A stretch of DNA of 13,519 nucleotides from Balneola sp. (GCA_002730655.1 PCAT01000018.1:1-13519), one strand, 5' to 3'; shown: positions 1 to 6,679, counted from the stretch's first letter. Translations and numbers: made by a program. Notes: generated by a model from the letters alone, not told the origin.

Positions 1-69
1 TCAATAATAAATATTAAATATATTTATTAATCGGTTTTTTTACTTTAGTAATGTTATATCAACAATAAT

Positions 70-321
70 ATGGAAATAAAATTCGTTAAAAGATCAGTTG
101 TAAAATCTTCAAAAAAACGTTCTTCTAAGTTTAAACCACTATTGGAAGCTATTGAAAAGTTAAGACCAGGTGGGCAGGCAGTTGAAGTCCCTTATAGTAC
201 TGATAAGTCTGTAAACTCAATGAGAACAGCCGTTTATCAATTTTGTCGTCAAAAAGATTATACGGTAAAGAGTCGTAGAGATTCAACCAATAAAAAAATC
301 TATTTTTACAGAGATAAGTAA
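70..321 (+). CDS. Small basic protein of unknown function (83 aa)
   Basis: I do not recognise this protein. It is strongly basic: about 22 of 83 residues are Lys or Arg, with a Lys/Arg/Ser-rich N-terminus (residues 4-22). A helix-like stretch follows (LLEAIEKL, residues 24-31), then a more conserved-looking core with RPGGQAVEVPY (32-42), a predicted helix around SMRTAVYQFCRQK, and a basic end SRRDSTNKKIYFYRDK. This arrangement (basic tail, helix, short strands) is compatible with binding nucleic acid or the ribosome, but that is inference only. There is no signal peptide or membrane segment. No Shine-Dalgarno sequence precedes the ATG, as for most genes here. The stop codon lies one base from the stop of the convergent acyltransferase gene. 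Base composition matches the neighbours. The reading frame is probably real because the composition is protein-like and the gene fills the space up to its neighbour exactly. Confidence 0.6.
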   Translation: MEIKFVKRSVVKSSKKRSSKFKPLLEAIEKLRPGGQAVEVPYSTDKSVNSMRTAVYQFCRQKDYTVKSRRDSTNKKIYFYRDK

Positions 322-322
322 T

Positions 323-1093
323 TCATAAATCTTGGCTCCATTGAAGATACTTATTACGAATATCTTCAATATTTTTTTCTAAGGTTGCCTCTTTCCATCG
401 GTCAGTAGAAATTGGTGAAAACACGTGAGCAGTTATGCTGCCAGCCTTGGTAAATAAAGATCCGCCTTCATTTAATTCAGTAGTTCCCTTAAAGTAAATG
501 GGTACTATTGGGTAGCTTAAATCTAGTGCCATGCGAAATGCACCTTTTTTGAAAGGGCCAATTGGCATTTCGTGCTTTCGTGTTCCTTCTGGTGCAATTA
601 AAATAGAGCGGTGATGTTGTTGCACCTTTCCATAATTTTTTTGAAGGGTTTGAATTGCTTTTTCACGATCCCTACGTTTGATAAAAATTTGACCAGTTAA
701 TCTCCCTAACAAGAAAAAGAAAGGGAAGTATTGCATTTCCCATTTTGCCACGAATCGCACACGCTGAATAGCAAGCGCAAGGATAGTCAATATATCTAAG
801 GTACTAGCGTGATTTACAATATATATAGCTGGTGTATGAACATTGCCCATCAAAATCGTACCATCTTCCAACTTTGTTTGGTGATACTTAATTCGATAGT
901 TGATACCTAAAATCCAAAGTATGAATCTTGCTAGAGGTGGTGCTATTTTCTCCAAAACCCAATCGGTTAATTTACCAAAACTTATTACCACGATTATACT
1001 GACGATAGGAATGAGCAATGAAAAAAGAGCAGTAAAAAGAAGAATGCCCATTATACTTCTAAAGTAGTTGACAAAAGTTAATTTATTGTTCAT
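323..1093 (-). CDS. 1-acyl-sn-glycerol-3-phosphate acyltransferase family protein (PlsC-like)
   Basis: This is a membrane-bound acyltransferase of the LPLAT/PlsC family, which moves an acyl chain to lysophosphatidate or a similar lysolipid during phospholipid synthesis. From the ATG at 1093 it has 256 residues. A hydrophobic membrane segment lies at about residues 13-38. The catalytic HX4D motif is NHASTLD (His95, Asp100), followed by GRLTGQIFIKRRDR (block II, near 130-143), APEGTR (block III, Glu169) and YPIVPIYF (block IV, near 194-201). All four family blocks are intact. The frame stays open upstream to a GTG at 1150, adding 19 residues; I prefer the ATG because the protein then begins just before the membrane segment. 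The true lipid substrate cannot be read from sequence, and PlsC paralogues acting on ornithine lipids are an alternative. The gene converges on the small basic protein gene. Confidence 0.88.
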   Translation of the reverse strand: MNNKLTFVNYFRSIMGILLFTALFSLLIPIVSIIVVISFGKLTDWVLEKIAPPLARFILWILGINYRIKYHQTKLEDGTILMGNVHTPAIYIVNHASTLDILTILALAIQRVRFVAKWEMQYFPFFFLLGRLTGQIFIKRRDREKAIQTLQKNYGKVQQHHRSILIAPEGTRKHEMPIGPFKKGAFRMALDLSYPIVPIYFKGTTELNEGGSLFTKAGSITAHVFSPISTDRWKEATLEKNIEDIRNKYLQWSQDL

Positions 1094-1515
1094 AAGCTTT
1101 TTTTCAAAAAACGATTCAATAAGACCTTGATAACATATCACAACAAACACACTTCATATCAAATGTCTACACTCAATTAAGAACGATCCGCATCTACTAG
1201 GTATAATAATCTATTTTCTCGAGGATAATACTCAATTAAATCCAACCTCACCTATCGGTCTCAAATTTTTTTCGGCTGGCCCACCATTCAAATGTAGAAG
1301 TAATTTGATGAACACTTATTTTTATCCAAAAGTGTTACTTGCTAACCAAGATTTATTGAAGTACTCTTGTTGGCAGTTTTTTTCCAGTAGTTTTCTCCTA
1401 TGCCTAGTTCATTCTACTTTATATATTTGTGAGTAATGTTTTCACGCTATGTAAATTTATATCCCTTTTGCGCACTTAGATTTAATAATCACAATAGACC
1501 CCAAATGGTAAAGAC
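1094..1515. other. Intergenic region, 422 bases, no gene found
   Basis: This AT-rich spacer lies upstream of the acyltransferase gene and downstream of the GbsR-type gene, both on the minus strand, so it should hold the acyltransferase promoter. I see no convincing protein gene, RNA gene or strong terminator. The decamer ACTCAATTAA occurs twice in the same orientation (1171-1180 and 1230-1239); it may be chance in such AT-rich sequence. An open frame running from 1436 into the regulator gene on the opposite strand has no protein-like character and is not called. Confidence 0.5.
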
Positions 1516-2115
1516 TTACTTTTTTTCTTCAGGAGAGTGGGATATTAGATCGTTCAGTCGCTCTTTTGCTTCCACAAAGCGAACCAATTGTTTCAGTAAG
1601 GTCAGGTTCTTTTTATTAATAAATGGTAGTAAGGCATTGGTAAACCGTTCAAACATGACTAAAAAGTCATTATAGTTTTGAATACGCTCCTTAAACTCTT
1701 TACTTGCAGGTTCTAATTCAAAATCGCCGGTATCATCTGCTTCCAGTAAGGTAATACATTCTTCTATCCGATTGTGTATAGGCGCAATTTCCCGCTGTTG
1801 GCGCTCACGAATAATAGTATTAACAATCTTCCAGACGTCAGTTTCTGCAGAAAAATAGTCCTTACGATCACCTTCGAATTGCACTTTATGTATAAGTTCC
1901 CAATCCAACAAGCGCCGTAAATTCATGTTGGCATTACCGCGGCTAATATCCAAAATGGACATAATTTCATCAGTATGCAGAGCTTCACTTTCAGCATACA
2001 ATAATGCGTGAATTTGTGACATAGTTTTATTGATTCCCCAAGAAGATGCCATGTTACCCCAAAGCTGAACAAACTTATCACGCGCGGCTAAATATGAAGT
2101 GGAATGCCCAGCCAT
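1516..2115 (-). CDS. GbsR/MarR-family winged-helix transcriptional regulator
   Basis: A 199-aa cytoplasmic DNA-binding regulator. The N-terminal half is a MarR/GbsR-like winged helix (about residues 15-90). Its features are SSWGINKTMSQIHALLY, the 'sense helix' start LHTDEIMSILDISRG, and the recognition helix NANMNLRRLLDWELIHKV, followed by a wing with EGDRKDYFSAE. The segment ISRGNANMNLRRL matches the typical GbsR pattern of a conserved SRGN before the recognition helix. The C-terminal half (about 95-199) is helical and charged, likely a dimerisation or sensing region. GbsR of Bacillus represses choline and glycine-betaine genes; no such genes are in this window, so the ligand and targets are unknown. 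It lies 49 bases downstream of the FmdB-like gene on the same strand and may share its transcript. Confidence 0.85.
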   Translation of the reverse strand: MAGHSTSYLAARDKFVQLWGNMASSWGINKTMSQIHALLYAESEALHTDEIMSILDISRGNANMNLRRLLDWELIHKVQFEGDRKDYFSAETDVWKIVNTIIRERQQREIAPIHNRIEECITLLEADDTGDFELEPASKEFKERIQNYNDFLVMFERFTNALLPFINKKNLTLLKQLVRFVEAKERLNDLISHSPEEKK

Positions 2116-2164
2116 AATTAATAAGATCTATTTCTTTGGATTAATGTGTAAGCCAACGGTTTCA

Positions 2165-2494
2165 TTATGTTGAACTAGGATTGGAATTAGTATCATTAGA
2201 AGAAGATTCTCCAGTTGTTGCACTAGTTTTATTTGCGTCAACTAGCTTTTCTGATCCTTCATTATTAGCGCTTTTGTTTGTGTTAGATTCCCCAGAGTCA
2301 GCGGATTTATTACCTTTGTTTTTATAATCGGTTATATACCAGCCATCGCCCTTGTATACAACTCCACCGCCGCCGGTTATTACCCGTTTGACAGCTTGTC
2401 CGGTACTAGGGCAGGTTGTTAATGCGTCTGCAGTAATTTTTTGTTGGAGGTCGAAGGTAGTTCCATCTTCCCGTTTATAGGTATAAGTAGGCAT
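2165..2494 (-). CDS. FmdB-family protein with degenerate zinc ribbon and low-complexity tail
   Basis: The first 60 residues follow the FmdB/putative regulatory protein pattern (normally two CxxC pairs forming a zinc ribbon, then a Gly-rich turn): MPTYTYKREDGTTFDLQQ, TTCPSTGQAVKRVI, and GGGGVVYKGDGWYITDYKNK (41-60). The fold signature is clear but the metal ligands are largely gone. The first Cys pair is replaced within YKREDGTT, and the second pair has only Cys28 (CPSTG), so this copy probably does not bind zinc. The tail (about 61-109) is a disordered-looking Ser/Asn/Lys/Thr/Glu stretch with little conserved character. The role of FmdB proteins is poorly defined; the name comes from a gene beside a formamidase/amidase. 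It lies 19 bases after the M28 peptidase gene and 49 bases before the GbsR-type gene, all in one direction. There is no frameshift or stop, so I treat it as an intact gene. Confidence 0.8.
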   Translation of the reverse strand: MPTYTYKREDGTTFDLQQKITADALTTCPSTGQAVKRVITGGGGVVYKGDGWYITDYKNKGNKSADSGESNTNKSANNEGSEKLVDANKTSATTGESSSNDTNSNPSST

Positions 2495-2513
2495 AATGTG
2501 TAAACAAAAAGAA

Positions 2514-3812
2514 TTAGAGTTGAAGGTCTAGGGTTTGTTTTGTTCCATCCCGGATAATTGTAATGGTAGTTTTTTGGCCAATAACAAGAGTTTTTAGTGC
2601 ACCCATATAGCCATAAATATCTTTGAAAGGTGTCTGGCCTAAGGCTAAGATAATATCACCGCTTTGTAGCCCAGCATTCTGAGCTGGTTGTCCGGGATTC
2701 GTCCCAATGATTCGCATGCCAACTCCTTCAAATCCATAATCTGGTAAAACGCCTAAAGTAGGACCGTCTAATGTCATACTCTGGCGCTCTTTTCCTGGAG
2801 TTTCAACAAAAGGTAGCTCTTCTTTTGAAAGAGGGCCTAAGGCATCCACCATTTTTGCTACATGAGCTACTACTAATTCCAGCCCTTCCTCTTCAATATA
2901 TTCGAGATCATCAGAAGGACGATGGTAATCTGAATGTGTACCGGTAAAATAGTGGAGTACGGGAATTTTTTTATAATAAAAAGAAGTATGATCGCTTGCT
3001 CCTGTTCCATCTTCTAAAAGATTTAAATTCAAGGAATCTTTATTAACAGCTTTTGCCAATTTTGACCATTTAGGGGTGGTACCAACACCAAAAATAAGCA
3101 GATTTTTATCATTCATTCGTCCAATCATGTCCAAATTAATCATCGCTTTGGCTTTGGCTAAATCAATAGTTGGTTCCTTAACATAGTGAGCAGAACCTAG
3201 CAGCCCCATTTCCTCCCCAGAAAAAGCCAATAGTAGAAGATTGTCTTCTGGTGGATTTTTAGAAAAATAGTGAGCTAGCTCTAACAAACCGGCTATACCT
3301 GAGGCATTATCGTCCGCTCCATTGTGTATACGAGGAGTACTTCCTCGGTATAAAGAACCAAAAGAACCATATCCTAAGTGGTCGTAATGAGCTCCAATAA
3401 TAATGTAATCTGTGTTAGAACGGCCAGGGATCCAACCTACAATATTGTTGGCAACTCTGCGTTCACCATCGGTATCATCGGAGGCATGGGGGTTGGTTAA
3501 GCGCGCGACATTTATAGTGAAGGCCTGTAAAAAGGTTCCGTCATCACCTTTGGCTTCTACACCGTATTGTTCAAATGCCCGGATAATATAGTTTGCGGCA
3601 ATAGCTTCAAATTTTGTGCCTGATTCGCGTCCATGCAGAGAATCGGAGGCTAAAAATTCTATGTGAGAATGTATATCACTGGCGCTAATCTCGGGACTAA
3701 AGACATTAAAATCAGTATTACGAGTCGAGTCATTGGGATTGCATTGTAGCCAAGTTATACTACTCAGTGCTATCAAGAAAAGTGGGAAGTACACAAATTG
3801 TTTATTAAACAT
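2514..3812 (-). CDS. M28-family zinc aminopeptidase with C-terminal PDZ domain, exported
   Basis: A 432-aa secreted or periplasmic metallopeptidase that should remove N-terminal residues from peptides with two zinc ions. A hydrophobic signal sequence (residues 7-22) ends near Cys24. The preceding WLQ is a poor lipobox, so a lipoprotein is possible but unsure. The M28 core (about 120-325) has the expected ligands in order: His142 in GAHYDH, the bridging Asp167 in GADDNASG, Glu200-Glu201 in SGEEMG, Asp228 in NLDMIG, and His297 in SDYHRPSD. The GASDHTSF loop is also typical. A PDZ domain occupies about 350-432 (GVLPDYGFEGVGMRI, then AGLQSGDIILALG), probably binding peptide ends. This M28-PA-PDZ type of layout is common in Bacteroidota; no PA domain is evident here. 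The gene diverges from the riboswitch-controlled TonB receptor and is the first of three closely spaced minus-strand genes. Confidence 0.92.
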   Translation of the reverse strand: MFNKQFVYFPLFLIALSSITWLQCNPNDSTRNTDFNVFSPEISASDIHSHIEFLASDSLHGRESGTKFEAIAANYIIRAFEQYGVEAKGDDGTFLQAFTINVARLTNPHASDDTDGERRVANNIVGWIPGRSNTDYIIIGAHYDHLGYGSFGSLYRGSTPRIHNGADDNASGIAGLLELAHYFSKNPPEDNLLLLAFSGEEMGLLGSAHYVKEPTIDLAKAKAMINLDMIGRMNDKNLLIFGVGTTPKWSKLAKAVNKDSLNLNLLEDGTGASDHTSFYYKKIPVLHYFTGTHSDYHRPSDDLEYIEEEGLELVVAHVAKMVDALGPLSKEELPFVETPGKERQSMTLDGPTLGVLPDYGFEGVGMRIIGTNPGQPAQNAGLQSGDIILALGQTPFKDIYGYMGALKTLVIGQKTTITIIRDGTKQTLDLQL

Positions 3813-3844
3813 GCAAAAAAAGCATAAGTGAATAAATAACTAAT

Positions 3845-3867
3845 TAAGGATGGAAGCATCATCCTTA
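3845..3867. repeat. Short inverted repeat (8-bp stem) in the M28 upstream region
   Basis: TAAGGATG (3845-3852) and CATCCTTA (3860-3867) are perfect reverse complements around a 7-base spacer. The repeat lies 33 bases upstream of the M28 peptidase start codon, in its leader or promoter. No T-run follows on either strand, so it does not look like a terminator. It could be an operator half-site pair or a leader hairpin; function is not established. Confidence 0.4.
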
Positions 3868-3885
3868 CCATCTTGCTAAGCATGT

Positions 3886-3915
3886 ATGTTAGGATAAAAT
3901 ATTTTATCCTAACAT
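3886..3915. repeat. 30-bp perfect palindrome in the divergent intergenic region
   Basis: The left arm ATGTTAGGATAAAAT (3886-3900) is followed without a spacer by its exact reverse complement (3901-3915). It lies between the divergently transcribed M28 peptidase and TonB receptor genes, about 75 bases from the former's start and about 80 bases upstream of the riboswitch. No gene ends here, which argues against a simple terminator. A symmetric site between divergent promoters is the classic place for a dimeric repressor operator. A loop-free cruciform or a terminator for an unseen short transcript are alternatives. Confidence 0.5.
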
Positions 3916-3959
3916 TTAACTAAAAAAATATAAAAATACTCATTTAAAAAACATTCCAC

Positions 3960-3989
3960 TTGCTACTGGCCAAATAAAGATTGTATTTT
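3960..3989 (+). promoter_or_regulatory. Candidate promoter for the riboswitch-receptor transcript
   Basis: TTGCTA (3960-3965) and TATTTT (3984-3989) are separated by 18 bases and resemble -35 and -10 boxes of a housekeeping sigma factor. The start point this predicts, around 3996, coincides with the first paired base of the riboswitch P1 helix (3998). That match in spacing is the main support. The region is AT-rich and the promoter code of this lineage may differ, so this stays tentative. Confidence 0.3.
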
Positions 3990-3997
3990 TTAAATGT

Positions 3998-4121
3998 GGT
4001 TAGGGGTGTCCAACCAAATGTGTTTAGTTATACCATATTATTAGGCATAACGATAATTTTTTAGGCTGGACTGAGATCATACCCTTGAACCTGAACCGGA
4101 TCATACCGGCGGAGGAAAACC
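3998..4121 (+). promoter_or_regulatory. TPP riboswitch aptamer (THI element)
   Basis: The aptamer binds thiamine pyrophosphate and lowers expression of the downstream gene. The conserved blocks are all present in order: AGGGGTGTCC (4002-4011), CTGAGA (4071-4076), ACCCTTGAACCTGAA (4081-4095), and the ATACCGGCGGAGGAAA block (from 4104). Pairings that can be read are P1 GGTT 3998-4001 with AACC 4118-4121, P2 GGGGT 4003-4007 with ACCCT 4081-4085, P3 GTCC 4008-4011 with GGAC 4068-4071, and P5 CCGG 4096-4099 with CCGG 4106-4109. P3 carries an extended arm with a further hairpin, GTTATACC (4027-4034) with GGCATAAC (4044-4051), one mismatch. It is on the same strand as, and 55 bases before, the TonB receptor start codon. 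Confidence 0.95.
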
Positions 4122-4145
4122 TGTTCACATTTTGACTTGTTAGCC

Positions 4146-4173
4146 TCCTCCTTAATCAACCATTAATGGAGGA
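4146..4173 (+). promoter_or_regulatory. Expression platform: hairpin hiding the Shine-Dalgarno sequence
   Basis: TCCTCC (4146-4151) is exactly complementary to the Shine-Dalgarno GGAGGA (4168-4173), which ends three bases before the ATG at 4177. The stem continues with TTAAT (4152-4156) pairing ATTAA (4162-4166), with one bulged T, around the loop CAACC. Formation would block ribosome binding. The aptamer contains the same hexamer GGAGGA at 4111-4116, so the TCCTCC tract could pair there instead when TPP is absent, freeing the start site. No T-run follows, so control is probably translational and not by termination. Confidence 0.75.
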
Positions 4174-4176
4174 ATT

Positions 4177-6654
4177 ATGTATTCTATTCTATCGAACGGA
4201 ATAATAGATAAGATATCTAAAAGCAGTAGAAATCTGGTAAAATCTGTTATTTTATTCATCTCAATCCTATTCCCATTATCAACTTGGGCACAAATAAAAT
4301 CTGCTGGGGAAGCACAAAATACAGTTGAAATAAGTGGAATTGTTCTCGATACAATCAACGGAAATGTACTCATTGGGGCAAATATTTGGATTAGTCCGAA
4401 AGGAGAACCTAAAAATGTACTTCAAGGTTTCAGCACCGATGCGACAGGACGATTTCGAGGTATTTGGTCAAACTCTTTTGCTCAAGGTTATAATGAATTT
4501 GATATAAACATAAGTTATATAGGCTATACCTCGCTTCACTATTCACTAGAAATAGCTCTTCAAATGATGGAGCAAACTAGGTCATCCTCTGAGGGCCAAC
4601 GATGGACTATTCGCTTACAAGCAGATAATGAACTTGAGGCTTTGCTCATAAAAGGTGTTCGGGCAAAAAGTAACGACCCAGTGAGCCAAACTACCTTGTC
4701 ATTGGTACAATTAGAACAAAGCTATAAAGGACAACAGCCAATTTTTTTATTGGAAGGACTAAGTCCATCGGTGATTTCTTTTAGTGAATCTGGCACACGA
4801 ATGGGCAATTATGGAGGTATGCGCCTCAGAGGAATAGCCCAGGAACGCATCAATATGACTTTAAATGGTATACCGCTAAATGATATGATCGATCATGGCG
4901 TTTTTTTTTCCAATTTTACAGATCTAGGCGCTAGTTTTGAATCGGTGCAAATTCAGCGAGGGGTGGGTATTGCACCCAATGGGGTAGCATCCTATGCTGG
5001 AAGTGTGAACTTTGAAACAGTACGACTTAAAGACAGAGAACGGGGTGGTGAAATGAATGTAGGCGTCGGTGCTTTTAATACATACCGGCTTTCAGGAAGC
5101 GTATCCTCTGGTATTATTGATGATCGGTGGTCGCTGTATGGAAGTTATAGCTCTCTACAATCCGATGGATTCCGGGATTATACCGCTACTACAGCATACT
5201 CCTTTTTCTTTTCGGGGGCTTACATAGGGGATCGTCATTTATTCAAATGGAATGCCTTTGATGCTCGCTCAAAAAATGGTCTTGGCTACCTAGCTGCCAC
5301 AGAATCTCAGCTAGAAGTTGATCCTCGTATTAATTTATTAAATCCCAACGATAAAGATGATTTTGGGCAGCGGTTAGTGCAGTTTCAACATAGTATGACT
5401 ATTGACTCAAGAAGTTCGCTTCAGTCTTCCTTATATTATGGAGGTGCGAAAGGAGATTTTTTTTATACTTATGATGATGGAACTGGGAACCTTGCACAGA
5501 TTAATTATCCGTTATACAATCATCATTATGGGCTCACTAGCACCTATTTTTATGAGCAAAAGCAGTGGAGTCTTAGTACCGGTGTCCATGCTTATCTGTT
5601 TGATCGAATAAATGAGGAATCAATTACCCCCAATTTTGAACAAGCCTATTATAATGAGCAATCCTACAAAGAAGAACTAAGTTGGTTTGGTCGTGCGCAG
5701 TGGCAAGTGGATAAACTTAGTTTTCAAGCGGACGTACAAATTCGAAGTATGCGTTTGACCATAGAACCTGATTATGATTTTATCGGTAGACCCTCAGAGG
5801 GATATTTACTCTATGACTGGTTCTTCATTAATCCTCGCATTGGAATGACCTTCGTTCATTCGCCTTCTTTTAGCAGTTATGCTTCTTTGGGTCGTATGGG
5901 TCGTGAGCCTACTAAAGTGGATATATTTGGTGGATTTAGCTTAATAGCGGAGAATTTTGAGTCGGCAGCAAATAGTAGTTTTGGACCGGAATATGTGAAC
6001 AATTTGGAAGCTGGATTTCGTATGAATCGAAGCAAGATAGCCGTGTCGTGGAATCTATTTTACATGGATTTCATGGATGAAATTGCTCCAATTGGTCAAC
6101 TACTCGCATTTGGCGTCCAGAAACGTGAAAACATAGCTTCAAGTGCTCGCTACGGCGTTGAGCTTGAATGGAATACATTGCTTTTTTCGTCCGTATTCTC
6201 TGAAATACCCCCTTCTAGAAGTACTACTCTAAGTTGGGAGGGAAGTCTTGCTTGGATGGAGAGTCATATAGACATTTTTAGTAATGCTGATGGGCAAATC
6301 TATCGAGATCGGGAAGCTATTCTAAGTCCAAATTGGATTATTAATCAGGCCTTGGTATTGGATGCCTTTACCCAATGGCAAATTCGGTTGGAAGGGCGAT
6401 ATGTCAGTGAATCCTTTATGGAACTCACCAATAATCCAAGCTTTGTAGTACCAGCTTATAACTTAGTGAACACACAATTAAGTTTTCAGGGCTCGAGATT
6501 CGATATTCGTATAGACGTCAATAATCTGCTTGATACGCAATACTATTCTACAGGTAGTCCGATTGACATCGATTTCAATGGGAGCATCGATGAACCTGGA
6601 TTTTTGGCTAATGCGGGTCGCAATATTATGATTAGTACTCGTTTTCGTTTTTAA
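4177..6654 (+). CDS. TonB-dependent outer-membrane receptor under TPP riboswitch control, probable thiamine importer
   Basis: An 825-aa outer-membrane protein that should take up its ligand using energy passed on by TonB-ExbBD. A long N-region precedes a hydrophobic signal core (22-36) with likely cleavage after TWA (38). Residues about 50-150 form a carboxypeptidase-regulatory-like beta domain (VEISGIVLDTINGNVLIGANI, with the later FDINISYIGY). The plug spans about 170-285, with YGGMRLRGIAQERINMTLNGIPL and the SVQIQRGVG ... GVASYAGSVNFET block. The rest is a beta-barrel ending in ISTRFRF with the usual C-terminal Phe. The start is fixed by the GGAGGA SD, the only strong one in the window. 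The TPP riboswitch directly upstream indicates thiamine or a precursor as substrate, as known for riboswitch-linked receptors in Bacteroidota; sequence alone does not prove it. No inner-membrane partner such as PnuT, and no thi gene, lies next to it. Confidence 0.92.
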   Translation: MYSILSNGIIDKISKSSRNLVKSVILFISILFPLSTWAQIKSAGEAQNTVEISGIVLDTINGNVLIGANIWISPKGEPKNVLQGFSTDATGRFRGIWSNSFAQGYNEFDINISYIGYTSLHYSLEIALQMMEQTRSSSEGQRWTIRLQADNELEALLIKGVRAKSNDPVSQTTLSLVQLEQSYKGQQPIFLLEGLSPSVISFSESGTRMGNYGGMRLRGIAQERINMTLNGIPLNDMIDHGVFFSNFTDLGASFESVQIQRGVGIAPNGVASYAGSVNFETVRLKDRERGGEMNVGVGAFNTYRLSGSVSSGIIDDRWSLYGSYSSLQSDGFRDYTATTAYSFFFSGAYIGDRHLFKWNAFDARSKNGLGYLAATESQLEVDPRINLLNPNDKDDFGQRLVQFQHSMTIDSRSSLQSSLYYGGAKGDFFYTYDDGTGNLAQINYPLYNHHYGLTSTYFYEQKQWSLSTGVHAYLFDRINEESITPNFEQAYYNEQSYKEELSWFGRAQWQVDKLSFQADVQIRSMRLTIEPDYDFIGRPSEGYLLYDWFFINPRIGMTFVHSPSFSSYASLGRMGREPTKVDIFGGFSLIAENFESAANSSFGPEYVNNLEAGFRMNRSKIAVSWNLFYMDFMDEIAPIGQLLAFGVQKRENIASSARYGVELEWNTLLFSSVFSEIPPSRSTTLSWEGSLAWMESHIDIFSNADGQIYRDREAILSPNWIINQALVLDAFTQWQIRLEGRYVSESFMELTNNPSFVVPAYNLVNTQLSFQGSRFDIRIDVNNLLDTQYYSTGSPIDIDFNGSIDEPGFLANAGRNIMISTRFRF

Positions 6655-6679
6655 TTAATAAACTCAAATAAAAGATGTT

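Noticed and set aside
5..29. AT-only inverted repeat (10-bp stem) followed by a T-run before the first gene, resembling a terminator for an upstream plus-strand gene.
   Set aside because: The stem has no G or C, would be unstable, and such pairings are common by chance in sequence this AT-rich. The upstream gene is outside the window.
1436..1675. Plus-strand open frame of 79 codons near the end of the regulator gene.
   Set aside because: Most of it lies antisense to the GbsR-type coding sequence, it has no start-site support and the protein does not resemble any family.
2165..2494. Possible pseudogene status of the FmdB-like gene because of missing cysteines and a low-complexity tail.
   Set aside because: The frame is intact, the start is normal, and the non-cysteine blocks of the family are well preserved, which is not the pattern of decay.
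4152..5611. Short open frames at 4152-4373 (minus) and 5402-5611 (plus) in and before the TonB receptor gene.
   Set aside because: They overlap the well-supported receptor frame, and the first also covers the riboswitch expression platform. No protein-like motif is visible.
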